Shown: in pieces, positions 57,283-64,000 of the stretch
Layout of the letters: each line of letters begins with the position of its first letter
Position numbering within the stretch: position 1 is the first letter of the stretch
NCBI RefSeq assembly: GCF_947305105.1
Contig: NZ_CAMZCS010000001.1
Coordinates: 248,001 to 312,000 of the forward strand
DNA: 64,000 nucleotides
From: an uncultured Fibrobacter sp.
GTDB lineage: Bacteria; Fibrobacterota; Fibrobacteria; Fibrobacterales; Fibrobacteraceae
Direction of reading: 5' to 3'
Made by a program: the position numbers and the translations under genes
The notes under the pieces: model-generated
What the model was told of the DNA's origin: nothing
The model's input: the letters and a program-made list of their open reading frames with translations, nothing else
Databases searched by the model: none

Positions 57283-58284
57283 TCAAACTTTAGATGACCA
57301 TCCGGAGCGTTTTTTTTGCTTATGGGGGACTGCCTTGTCCAGTTCGGTGGCCAAATCGCGGCATCCGTCGCCATTTAGGGCCGAAGTGACGATGAATTTT
57401 TCCTTGTGGGCCTTGAATTTCTTGATGGCGGCGTCTATCCCGAGGTCGCTCTTGTTCAGGGCGATGACATACGGTTTCTGAGCCAGCTTGGGGTGGAATG
57501 CCTTGAGCTCGTCCTTGAGGACGGTGAACTGCTCGTAGGCGTTCTCGGCGAAGCCGTCGATGACAAAGAGCAGGGTGTGCGTGCGTTCGATGTGCTTGAG
57601 GAACTGGTGGCCGAGGCCCTTGCCTTCGCTGGCGCCTTCGAGGAGTCCCGGAATGTCTGCCACCACGAAACTGTGGCCGTTCATCTGCACGATGCCGAGG
57701 ACGGGCTCAAGCGTGGTGAAGGGATAGTCGCCGACTTTCGGGCGACCGCTAGAAATCTTGTTCACGAGGCTCGACTTGCCTGCGTTCGGGAAACCCACGA
57801 GGCCCACGTCGGCCATGAGCTTGAGTTCCAGGAAAAGCTCGCGACGTTCGCCCTTCTCGCCGGGAGTACACTTGCGAGGCGCCTGCACCTTGGGAGTGGC
57901 GAAATGCTGGTTGCCCATGCCACCCTTGCCGCCGCGTGCAGCAATCCACTTCTGGCCTGCTTCGGTGAGGTCGGCAAGGATGCGACCGTCGGCGTCCTTC
58001 ACGATGGTGCCACGCGGAACATCCACGATGAGGTCGTCGGCCGATGCCCCTGTGCAGCGCTTCGCGCCGCCGGGCTGGCCGTTGCCTGCCTTGTAAAGGC
58101 GTGCGTTGCCCATATCGAGCAGCGTGGAGTATTGCTCGTTGACTCGCAGAATCACGTGACCGCCACGCCCGCCGTCGCCCCCGTCGGGGCCGCCCAGGGG
58201 CACGAACTTTTCGCGGTGGAAACTGCAGATGCCGTCACCGCCTTTGCCGGAGCGTACTTCGATGGATTTTTCGTCTAGGAACAT
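57283..58284 (-). CDS. obgE: GTPase ObgE/CgtA
   Basis: A 333-residue ribosome-assembly GTPase. The Gly-rich Obg fold spans about 1-155 (VRSGKGGDGICSFHREK, GGPDGGDGGRGGHV). The G domain follows with GFPNAGKSSLVN (P loop, about 163), TTLEPVLG (switch), DIPGLLEG (G3), NKSD (G4) and SAL (G5). The short C-terminus ends in Lys/Arg/Ser-rich KKRSGWSSKV. A TACATTTG element ends 4 nt before the ATG, predicting a nearly leaderless mRNA. Confidence 0.96.
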   Translation of the reverse strand: MFLDEKSIEVRSGKGGDGICSFHREKFVPLGGPDGGDGGRGGHVILRVNEQYSTLLDMGNARLYKAGNGQPGGAKRCTGASADDLIVDVPRGTIVKDADGRILADLTEAGQKWIAARGGKGGMGNQHFATPKVQAPRKCTPGEKGERRELFLELKLMADVGLVGFPNAGKSSLVNKISSGRPKVGDYPFTTLEPVLGIVQMNGHSFVVADIPGLLEGASEGKGLGHQFLKHIERTHTLLFVIDGFAENAYEQFTVLKDELKAFHPKLAQKPYVIALNKSDLGIDAAIKKFKAHKEKFIVTSALNGDGCRDLATELDKAVPHKQKKRSGWSSKV

Positions 58285-58288
58285 GGCA

Positions 58289-58296
58289 CAAATGTA
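58289..58296 (-). promoter_or_regulatory. TACATTTG promoter element, near-leaderless, before obgE
   Basis: Exact minus-strand TAnnTTTG match ending 4 nt before the obgE ATG. Confidence 0.5.
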
Positions 58297-58392
58297 GAAA
58301 AAAGATGGTTCGAAGCGGTGTTTTACTCTTTTTATGATGAATTTAAGTTGTTCTTATATCTGTAAAACGACTTGAAATTGCAGAAAAACTGC

Positions 58393-58489
58393 AAAATATG
58401 CAAAAATAATTCCTAATATTTTGCCATTTTACTCGTTTTTATTATATATTAGGAATGGAATCTGTTAAAATATGCAAAAATAATTCCTA
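58393..58489. repeat. Two 23-bp direct repeats with an inverted half-site, upstream of the DUF4143 ATPase
   Basis: AAAATATGCAAAAATAATTC... occurs at 58393-58415 and 58467-58489, identical over 23 bp. Between them ATATTAGGAAT (about 58445-58455) is the reverse complement of the ATTCCTAATAT end of copy 1. The second copy ends 13 bp before the ATG, so it is probably an operator. Confidence 0.75.
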
Positions 58490-58502
58490 GATGGAGGGCG
58501 AA

Positions 58503-59804
58503 ATGTATAAAAGGCAGGCCTATCTAGACAAATTGGTCCATTCTATCGGGAATGGGTTTATCAAGGTGATTACCGGAATTCGTCGTTCCGGCAAGTCCTT
58601 TCTGTTGAACACCCTTTTTTACGATTACCTGAAATACAATGTGACGGATGCAGAACATATAATCCGGTTCGCATTCGATTCTGCCGAGGACCTCGAACGA
58701 ATCGGGGAGAATCCGATTGAATTGCAGTTGAAGAAAAGAAAGGTGGATCCTGCAAAGTTTATGGATTACCTAAAAACTAAAGTTAAGGCGGGTGAACGAT
58801 ATTTTTTGTTGTTTGACGAAATTCAGGAACTGGGTGCTTTTGAGTCTGTCTTGAATTCGTATCTTCGGAAACCGGAATTTGAAATTTATGTGACGGGAAG
58901 TAATGCGAAGTTCTTGTCAAAGGATTTGATTACGGAGTTTGCAGGTAGGAGTGACCAGATTCATTTGCTGCCGCTCTCTTTCAGCGAGTTCATGGAAAAT
59001 TTTTCTGGGGACAAGTATCAGGGCTTTGCGGAGTATTTGCTTTATGGTGGCCTGCCGCTTGTGGCGCAGGAGCGCGATGCCGAAAAGAAACGTAGCATCT
59101 TGTTGAATCTTTTTGACGAAGTCTATATCCGCGATGTCGTCGAACGGAATAAAATCAGGAACGAAAACGATTTAAGGGACTTGATTGATGTCCTCTCATC
59201 GTCGGTGGGTTCGTTGTCGAGTGCAGAAAAGATAACGAATACTTTCCATAGTGAAAAGAAATCCAAGATAACCCGTAATACCGTTGCAAAATTTATGGAT
59301 TACTTGGAAGACTCGTTCTTGATAAGTTCTGCTTCACGTTATGACATCAAGGGAAAACGATATATCGGTGCTCCGAAGAAGTTCTATTTTACGGACTTGG
59401 GACTGCGAAATGCGAGACTCAATTTTAGACAGTTTGAAGAAACTCACTTGATGGAAAATGCCATATACAATGAGTTGCTTTATCGCGGTTTTAATGTGGA
59501 TGTCGGCGTGGTGGAACTGGCACAAAAGAACGATAGCGGCTCTGTTTCCCGAAAGAGCCTTGAAATTGATTTTGTCTGTAATCTTGGGTCGGAACGTTAT
59601 TATATACAGTCGGCTTTTTCATTGCCAGACAATGAAAAAAGGGCCCAAGAAATTAGGCCCTTCAAGACGGTTAGGGATTCTTTCAAGAAAATAGTCGTTA
59701 CAAAGGATTTTGTGCCGGCTTTTTATGACGAAAATGGAATTATGACCATGAACGTCTTTGATTTCTTAATGAATCCGGATAGTTTGTTTTCTAAACCAGG
59801 CTGA
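58503..59804 (+). CDS. AAA-type ATPase with DUF4143-like C-terminus
   Basis: A 433-residue ATPase. Walker A is GIRRSGKSF (about 25-33), Walker B FLLFDEIQEL (about 98-107) and a sensor region VTGSNAKFLSKD. The C-terminal half (LGLRNARLNF..., LLYRGFNVDVG..., LEIDFVC) fits the DUF4143 nuclease-like part, with a residual D-x-C type core (IDFVCN) and GSERYYIQSAF. These proteins are common in many genomes with variable numbers; their roles are unclear, some suggested in toxin-antitoxin or mobile contexts. GGAGG lies 5 nt before the ATG at 58503. It ends 14 bp inside the convergent argC. Repeated operator-like sites precede it. Confidence 0.85.
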   Translation: MYKRQAYLDKLVHSIGNGFIKVITGIRRSGKSFLLNTLFYDYLKYNVTDAEHIIRFAFDSAEDLERIGENPIELQLKKRKVDPAKFMDYLKTKVKAGERYFLLFDEIQELGAFESVLNSYLRKPEFEIYVTGSNAKFLSKDLITEFAGRSDQIHLLPLSFSEFMENFSGDKYQGFAEYLLYGGLPLVAQERDAEKKRSILLNLFDEVYIRDVVERNKIRNENDLRDLIDVLSSSVGSLSSAEKITNTFHSEKKSKITRNTVAKFMDYLEDSFLISSASRYDIKGKRYIGAPKKFYFTDLGLRNARLNFRQFEETHLMENAIYNELLYRGFNVDVGVVELAQKNDSGSVSRKSLEIDFVCNLGSERYYIQSAFSLPDNEKRAQEIRPFKTVRDSFKKIVVTKDFVPAFYDENGIMTMNVFDFLMNPDSLFSKPG

Positions 59805-60756
59805 TGCTTTCGTCGAGGCCGAGCGCGATATTCATGTTCTGAATAGCGGCGCCGCTAGCACCCTTGCCGAGGTTGTCGATAATCGTCGTGACCTGCATGA
59901 TGTTTTCGTTGCCGAAAACCTGGATGCGGGCGTTGTTCGTGTCGTTGCAGACCGTCGGGTCGAGCCTTCCGTTGAACAGCACGGGGGCAGCCTCGTAGGG
60001 CATCACCTTCACGAAGCGGCTACCTTCGTAGTGCTTGGCGAGGACTTCGGTGAGGCCTTCGGGGTTAAGCTTTTTGGTGAGCGTGTTCGCGAAGATGGAA
60101 ACCGTCACGGCCATGCCCTTGTAGTAGGGGCCGAGCACCGGATTGAAGAACGGCGTGTTCTCGAGTTCGCAGTACTTCTTCATCTCGGGGAGATGCTTGT
60201 GGGCCAGTGCGAGAGCATACGGGGCGGGGGCCATGATGGCCTTCGATTCGCCGGCCTTGTGTTCCATTGCGGCGGCTTCTTCGTATTCGGCAATGAGTTT
60301 CTTGCCACCGCCAGAATAACCGGTGATGCTGTAGGCAGAAACGTTCGTGTTCTTCGGCAGGATGCCTGCGGCAACCAGCGGGTACACGCCGAGGATGAAT
60401 CCCGAGGCGTGGCAGCCGGGGTTCGCGATGCGTTTGCTCTTCGAGATGGCTTCGCGCTGGGCGGCCGAGAGTTCGGGCATGCCGTAGGTCCAGGCCGGGT
60501 TCACGCGGTGTGCCGTCGATGCATCGATCACGCACGTGTTCGGGTTGTCGCAGAGGGCGGCACTTTCGATAGCGGCTGCGTCGGGCAGGCAGAGGAAGGT
60601 GACATCGGACTCGTTGATGAGCCTCTTGCGTTCGGCAGTATCCTTGCGCAATTCGGGAGCGATGCGCAACACTTCGACATCGGTGCGCTTCGCGAGTCTC
60701 TCATAAATCTGCAGGCCAGTCGTACCTGCTTCACCGTCTACGAATATCTTGAACAT
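59791..60756 (-). CDS. argC: N-acetyl-gamma-glutamyl-phosphate reductase (short type)
   Basis: A 321-residue arginine-biosynthesis enzyme that reduces N-acetylglutamyl phosphate with NADPH. The N-terminal VDGEAGTTGLQIYERL binds NADPH; the catalytic Cys is in ANPGCHASGF (about C115), and the conserved GYSGGGKKLI follows (about 145). It is the short (type 2) form, as in some Proteobacteria and Bacteroidetes. Its 3' end overlaps the ATPase gene by 14 bp. A long 7-bp-period repeat begins 4 bp upstream of the start, so the leader contains it. Other arginine genes are not in this window. Confidence 0.94.
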   Translation of the reverse strand: MFKIFVDGEAGTTGLQIYERLAKRTDVEVLRIAPELRKDTAERKRLINESDVTFLCLPDAAAIESAALCDNPNTCVIDASTAHRVNPAWTYGMPELSAAQREAISKSKRIANPGCHASGFILGVYPLVAAGILPKNTNVSAYSITGYSGGGKKLIAEYEEAAAMEHKAGESKAIMAPAPYALALAHKHLPEMKKYCELENTPFFNPVLGPYYKGMAVTVSIFANTLTKKLNPEGLTEVLAKHYEGSRFVKVMPYEAAPVLFNGRLDPTVCNDTNNARIQVFGNENIMQVTTIIDNLGKGASGAAIQNMNIALGLDESISLV

Positions 60757-60760
60757 ATGC

Positions 60761-60882
60761 TTAGGGGTTAGAGGTTGGATTTTAGGGGTTAGGATCTAGG
60801 GGCTAGGATCTAGGGATGAGGATTTAGAGGCGGAGCCTCGATTATTTACTCTAGTCTCTAGCCTCTAATCTCTAGTCTCTAT
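60761..60882. repeat. Paired inverted 7-bp-period repeat between argC and ychJ (word TTAGGGG / CTAGGAT)
   Basis: Left arm of ten units in strict register (60761-60830): TTAGGGG, TTAGAGG, TTGGATT, TTAGGGG, TTAGGAT, CTAGGGG, CTAGGAT, CTAGGGA, TGAGGAT, TTAGAGG. Right arm of five (60848-60882): ACTCTAG, TCTCTAG, CCTCTAA, TCTCTAG, TCTCTAT. The ychJ stop TAG (60879-60881) is in the right arm. It is the longest left arm seen. Confidence 0.9.
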
Positions 60883-61376
60883 TTTCCTGCTCCGCAGCAC
60901 TTCTTGTACTTCTTGCCGGAACCACACGGGCACGGGTCGTTGCGGCCGACATCCGGGCCTTCCTTCTTGATGGTTTCCTGCTTCACGGCACGGCCGTCGT
61001 AGAAGAACCATGCGCCGCCCACCTTGTGGAACTCGCCGAGTTCGTGGTGGTTGCGGGTGATGTTGCCCTGCTTGAAGCGTGCGATGAATTCAACCCAGCC
61101 GATGTTCTTTTCTTCTTCGGTCTTGGTCTGCTTGATTTCGATGCCGAGCCATTCGGAGTCGTTGCTCCAGGCGGTCACGCTCGGTTCGTCGAAGTCGCTA
61201 CGCTGGGTCGCTTCGAGAGAATCCTTGAGCCACTTGATTTCGTGCTTGGCATAAGCCGTGTAGCGGGAGCGCATCAGGGCTTCGGGGGAGGCGGCCAGGG
61301 CAGTTCCCTTGATAATCGGTTCGCAGCATTCGCCGTATTCTTTTCCGCTTCCGCAGGGGCATAAATCTTTAGACAT
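60879..61376 (-). CDS. ychJ: YchJ-family SEC-C metal-binding protein
   Basis: A 165-residue protein with SEC-C zinc motifs at both ends: [15 protein letters not shown] (about 6-20) and [14 protein letters not shown] at the C-terminus. Between them is the YchJ NTF2-like domain ([41 protein letters not shown]). Function unknown; SEC-C motifs bind zinc and often mediate interactions such as with SecB or translation factors. The stop codon is inside a repeat arm, and another paired repeat flanks its start side. Confidence 0.93.
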   Translation of the reverse strand: MSKDLCPCGSGKEYGECCEPIIKGTALAASPEALMRSRYTAYAKHEIKWLKDSLEATQRSDFDEPSVTAWSNDSEWLGIEIKQTKTEEEKNIGWVEFIARFKQGNITRNHHELGEFHKVGGAWFFYDGRAVKQETIKKEGPDVGRNDPCPCGSGKKYKKCCGAGK

Positions 61377-61390
61377 ATTCCATCCTTATC

Positions 61391-61531
61391 AGTTATGAGC
61401 AGTGAGTTTTGAGTGATGAGGACTTTTGCTCAATGCTCTTTTTAATTTTAAAAATTAGTTAATACCATACTGAACAGCTCGCAGCTCATGGCTCATAGCT
61501 CATAGCTCACTGCTCATCGCTCACCGCTAAA
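61391..61531. repeat. Paired inverted 7-bp-period repeat between ychJ and the TPMT-like gene (word AGCTCAT)
   Basis: Left arm AGTTATG, AGCAGTG, AGTTTTG, AGTGATG (61391-61418); right arm of eight units (61476-61531): AGCTCGC, AGCTCAT, GGCTCAT, AGCTCAT, AGCTCAC, TGCTCAT, CGCTCAC, CGCTAAA. The TPMT-like stop TAG (61527-61529) is in the last unit. The AT-rich loop between arms is 57 bp. Confidence 0.9.
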
Positions 61532-62147
61532 TAACTTTCTTCATGAGCCAGAATTCTTCCTTGCCTTCGCGGCCGGGGATGCTGTTCACCGCGGGGATGC
61601 GCTCCACCACATCGAACACGCCGCCCAGACGGGCCATGAGTTCGCCTTCGCTCGTGCAGTGCGGCGGACCCTGCAAGGTCTTGCCGTTCATGAGCGGGTA
61701 CATGAGGCAAATGAAAAGCCCGTCGTCCTTGAGCATCTTGTAGCAGACTTCGAAAAATTCGTCGCGACGTCCCGGGTGGATGGCAGAGAATGCACCGTAA
61801 TCGTAAACGATGTCGAAAAGTTGTCCGCCGCGCTTTGCGTCCTTGGGAGAAAGCGAGAACAGGTCGAGGTCCAGCGAGTGCAGGTTCTTGTGCTTGCGGC
61901 TCAGGTGGTCAAGTTCGTCCACGGCTGTCGGGGCAAAGTCTACGGCGAGAACTTCGTGACCACGTTCCGCCCAGGCTTCGGCATCGTAGCCGAACCCTGC
62001 ACCGGGAATCAATACGGAACCCGTTGCGGGGCAGGAGGGGTGCTTGAAGAATTCAAGCAGGGCAGGTGTCGCCTTCTTGAAATTCCAATAATCCTTGCCT
62101 TCAACATAGAGGTTGTCCCAAAATTCCGGGAGGTTTTGCGTTAACAT
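61527..62147 (-). CDS. SAM-dependent methyltransferase, TPMT (thiopurine S-methyltransferase) family
   Basis: A 206-residue class I methyltransferase. N-terminal FWDNLYVEGKDYWNFKKATP (about 9-28) is the TPMT/COMT-like opening; the SAM loop is VLIPGAGFGYDAEAW (about 45-59), then VLAVDFAPTAVD and YGAFSAIHPGRRDEF. The family methylates thiols, selenium or other small acceptors; the natural substrate is unknown. The start overlaps the rlmN 3' end by 7 bp, so it is translated after rlmN. Its stop is in a repeat arm. Confidence 0.87.
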   Translation of the reverse strand: MLTQNLPEFWDNLYVEGKDYWNFKKATPALLEFFKHPSCPATGSVLIPGAGFGYDAEAWAERGHEVLAVDFAPTAVDELDHLSRKHKNLHSLDLDLFSLSPKDAKRGGQLFDIVYDYGAFSAIHPGRRDEFFEVCYKMLKDDGLFICLMYPLMNGKTLQGPPHCTSEGELMARLGGVFDVVERIPAVNSIPGREGKEEFWLMKKVI

Positions 62148-63214
62148 TCTTTACCTTCCTTTTTGTACGCAAGCTGCCCACAGGCGGCGAGGATGTCCCT
62201 GCCGCGGGGGTTGCGGATCGTTATTTGTACTTCTGCAGCTCGCACGGTGGCGAGAAAATCTTCGACTTCTTCGGGGGTCGGGGCGTGCAGCGTCGGGTCG
62301 TCGCCGTCGTTCAAGACGATGGCGTTCACTTTGACGCGGCGCGGTGCGCAAATGCGGATAAGTTCTTTGGCTGCCTTCGGGGTGCAGGTGATGTCCTGGA
62401 TGAGCACGAACTCGAAGGTCACATAGTTGTCGGTGCGGCGGATGTATTCGTCGACGGCTTCCAAAAGTTTTTCGATGGGCCACACCTTGTTTACGGGCAT
62501 CACGGACGAACGGTATTCGTTGTTTGTGCTGTTGAGGCTCACGGCGAGGCAGCAAGGCGTGTTCCTGTCTACGAGTTCCTTCATCTTGGGGACAACGCCG
62601 GAGGTGCTCACGGTCATGCGCTTCGCGCCCATGTTGAAAAGGCTCTGGTTGTGTAGCGTGCAGCAGACGCGGTGGACCTGCTCCAGGTTGTTGAGCGGTT
62701 CGCCCATGCCCATGAAGATGATGTTCGTGACCTGGGCGATTTTGCCGTCTTCGTCGAGGATGCCGTTGTCCTTAAGGTACCAGTTGACGGTGAGGATTTC
62801 TTCGAGGATTTCGCCTGCTTCGAGGTTGCGGGTGAATCCCATCTTGGCGGTACGGCAGAAGGCGCAGTTCTGTGCGCAGCCAATCTGCGTGGACACGCAA
62901 ACGGAAAAGCGACCGTTCGCGGGAATCATCACGGTTTCGATGTGGTGGCCGTCCCAGGTTTCCAGGAGCCATTTCACGGTGCCGTCGGTAGAGACCAGGT
63001 GCTGGTTTTCTTTGAGGGCGAGCATGCTGAACTGCTCGGCTAGCTTTTCGCGCAGTGCCGGCGGGACGTTCACCATCTCGTCAAAACTGCGAACCTGCTG
63101 GCAGAAAAGCCATTTCTGGATTTGGTCGGCGCGGTACTGTTTCTCGTTGACGTCCCTGAGCCAAGCCTTGAGCTCGTCAGTCGTCAAAGTCTTTATGTTG
63201 CGCGGCCATTCCAT
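62141..63214 (-). CDS. rlmN: 23S rRNA (adenine2503-C2)-methyltransferase RlmN
   Basis: A 357-residue dual-specificity radical SAM enzyme methylating A2503 of 23S rRNA and A37 of some tRNAs. The cluster motif is CAQNCAFC (about 114-121). Catalytic Cys: the N-terminal part has GTVKWLLE and the C-terminal region INPCN-like TVRAAEVQITIRNPRGRDILAACGQL, whose last Cys is the methyl-carrying or accepting one. MGEPLNN (about 173) is conserved. Near-leaderless: TATCTTTT 6 nt before the ATG. A Cfr homologue is less likely given the RlmN-type N-terminus. Confidence 0.94.
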   Translation of the reverse strand: MEWPRNIKTLTTDELKAWLRDVNEKQYRADQIQKWLFCQQVRSFDEMVNVPPALREKLAEQFSMLALKENQHLVSTDGTVKWLLETWDGHHIETVMIPANGRFSVCVSTQIGCAQNCAFCRTAKMGFTRNLEAGEILEEILTVNWYLKDNGILDEDGKIAQVTNIIFMGMGEPLNNLEQVHRVCCTLHNQSLFNMGAKRMTVSTSGVVPKMKELVDRNTPCCLAVSLNSTNNEYRSSVMPVNKVWPIEKLLEAVDEYIRRTDNYVTFEFVLIQDITCTPKAAKELIRICAPRRVKVNAIVLNDGDDPTLHAPTPEEVEDFLATVRAAEVQITIRNPRGRDILAACGQLAYKKEGKEC

Positions 63215-63220
63215 GGGCCT

Positions 63221-63228
63221 AAAAGATA
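63221..63228 (-). promoter_or_regulatory. TATCTTTT promoter element, near-leaderless, before rlmN
   Basis: Minus-strand variant of TAnnTTTG 6 nt before the ATG. Confidence 0.4.
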
Positions 63229-63297
63229 GAAAAATTTAAGATTTTTGTTAAGGGCCGAAATGACGCAATCCCTTTAAAATCAAGGGAAAAGCGCTCC

Positions 63298-64000
63298 CTA
63301 GAACATCTTTCTTGCGCTCTTCTTCACAGGCCCGCTCTTCTTGTCCTTGGGATCGCTGACGACACCCTTGGCGGCGTTCTTGTTGCTGAAGAGAGTGGCG
63401 TCGTCGGCGGACTTCGTCTTGACTTCGAAGTGGTTGCCGTCGCACATTTCTTCGGGCGCATAGCCTGCAGTGTAGAGGCAGTACGTCTTGGAATTGCAGA
63501 ACTCGCCGGCGATCTTTCCTGTGTGGTTGCAGATGCCGCGGCTCACGACTCCCTTAGGCACGGGGAACGGCTTGCGCGGGAGGTCCTTGTGCAACTGCTT
63601 CATCGTGGCAATCCAGATGGGGAGCGCGTCTTCGGTACCGGTGTGGCCTGCGCCCATGGTGCCCGGACTGTCGGAACCAATCCAAACGCCCATGGTGTAC
63701 TGCTTGGTAAAGCCGATGTACCAGGCGTCGGTGTAGTCGTTCGTCGTACCGGTCTTGCCGCCGCTCGGGTGCGTGAATCCGCTGGCCCATACACGTGCGG
63801 CCGTACCGCGGACGTTCACGTCCTTGAGCATGTCGACCATCAGGTATGCCGATGCCGGGCGGAGCACTTCGTGTTCGACCTTGGAATTCTTCTCGATGAC
63901 TTCGCCGTTGCGGTCCACGATGGATTCGATCATGTAGGGCTCGATGCGGTTACCGCCGTTGGGGAACACCGTGTAGGCGGACGTCATTTCCATGAGGGTC
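63298..64000 (-). CDS. Class A penicillin-binding protein (PBP1A-like), C-terminal part
   Basis: The C-terminal 234 residues of a peptidoglycan synthase; the rest is beyond the window edge. The transpeptidase KTG motif is SGGKTGTTNDYTDAWYIG, and MEMTSAYTVFPNGG and VWIGSDSPGTMGAGHTGTEDALPIW are typical of PBP1A. The serine and SxN motifs lie upstream, outside the window. A C-terminal extension with three Cys (ICNHTGKIAGEFCNSKTYC) and a Lys-rich end (KKSGPVKKSARKMF) resembles PBP1A tails. The stop at 63298 is 84 bp upstream of rlmN. The N-terminal glycosyltransferase domain is expected but unseen. Confidence 0.9.
   Translation of the reverse strand, partial: TLMEMTSAYTVFPNGGNRIEPYMIESIVDRNGEVIEKNSKVEHEVLRPASAYLMVDMLKDVNVRGTAARVWASGFTHPSGGKTGTTNDYTDAWYIGFTKQYTMGVWIGSDSPGTMGAGHTGTEDALPIWIATMKQLHKDLPRKPFPVPKGVVSRGICNHTGKIAGEFCNSKTYCLYTAGYAPEEMCDGNHFEVKTKSADDATLFSNKNAAKGVVSDPKDKKSGPVKKSARKMF

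Noticed and set aside
58503-59804. ATPase gene as a transposase or part of a defence island
   Set aside because: Walker motifs and a DUF4143-like end fit a stand-alone ATPase; neighbours are housekeeping genes.
61391-61531. Heptamer arrays as a CRISPR array
   Set aside because: Units are 7 bp with no spacers, degenerate, and no cas genes are near.
1-64000. tRNA, rRNA, riboswitch, IS element or prophage
   Set aside because: None recognised on either strand: no cloverleaf-like sequence, no transposase or integrase, and no leader element matching a known riboswitch.

Overview
The window looks like a chromosome fragment of a Fibrobacter species (Fibrobacterota), a fibre-degrading gut bacterium. 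The evidence is the presence of protein families I know from Fibrobacter succinogenes (the FISUMP/TIGR02145 domain, TIGR02147, and a large lipoprotein family resembling TIGR02171), many secreted plant-cell-wall hydrolases with serine-rich linkers, and recurrent TAnnTTTG promoter elements of the kind described in the related Bacteroidetes. No rRNA, tRNA, phage, IS element or CRISPR array was found.

Layout. 1-4.5 kb: the 5' part of an aconitase gene, two small envelope genes and a glnK-amtB ammonium operon with a near-perfect sigma-54 promoter. 4.7-9.3 kb: two tandem GH5 glycosidase lipoproteins whose 5' modules are identical over about 420 bp. 9.3-13.8 kb: housekeeping genes (arginase-family protein, NrnA-like phosphoesterase, radical SAM protein, tRNA-dihydrouridine synthase, RdgB). 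13.9-15.7 kb: a TIGR02147 gene translationally coupled to a FISUMP lipoprotein gene. 15.8-33.2 kb: a same-strand block with five large paralogous lipoproteins (a sulfatase-modifying-factor-like domain without the catalytic cysteine pair, a TolB-like propeller, and an SGNH/DltD-like C-terminal domain), an AlgX/AlgJ-like SGNH lipoprotein, a transglutaminase-like protein and a GT-C-like membrane protein. This is the best candidate for an undescribed cell-surface system. 33.3-36.1 kb: a GH8 endoglucanase and an exported propeller protein. 36.1-40.6 kb: a SpoU methyltransferase, surE and gyrA. 40.7-47.8 kb: five tandem GH11 xylanase-type genes, each followed by its own terminator and all ending in a shared VFDMQG C-terminal module. 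47.9-64 kb: mostly housekeeping (dapA, phosphohexomutase, yebC, amidase, smpB, HU/IHF, obgE, argC, ychJ, TPMT-like, rlmN, a PBP) with several unknown lipoproteins and a DUF4143-type ATPase.

Two genome-wide patterns stand out. First, degenerate tandem repeats with a strict 7-bp period occur at about ten places, usually as paired inverted arms between genes. Each locus has its own 7-bp word, the arms often carry the TAG stop codon of the neighbouring gene, and some arrays sit inside reading frames. Second, TAnnTTTG-like elements often lie only 4-8 nt before the start codon, which predicts nearly leaderless mRNAs, and several of them follow directly on the T-tract of the previous gene's terminator.

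All calls come from reading the sequence; no database search was run.
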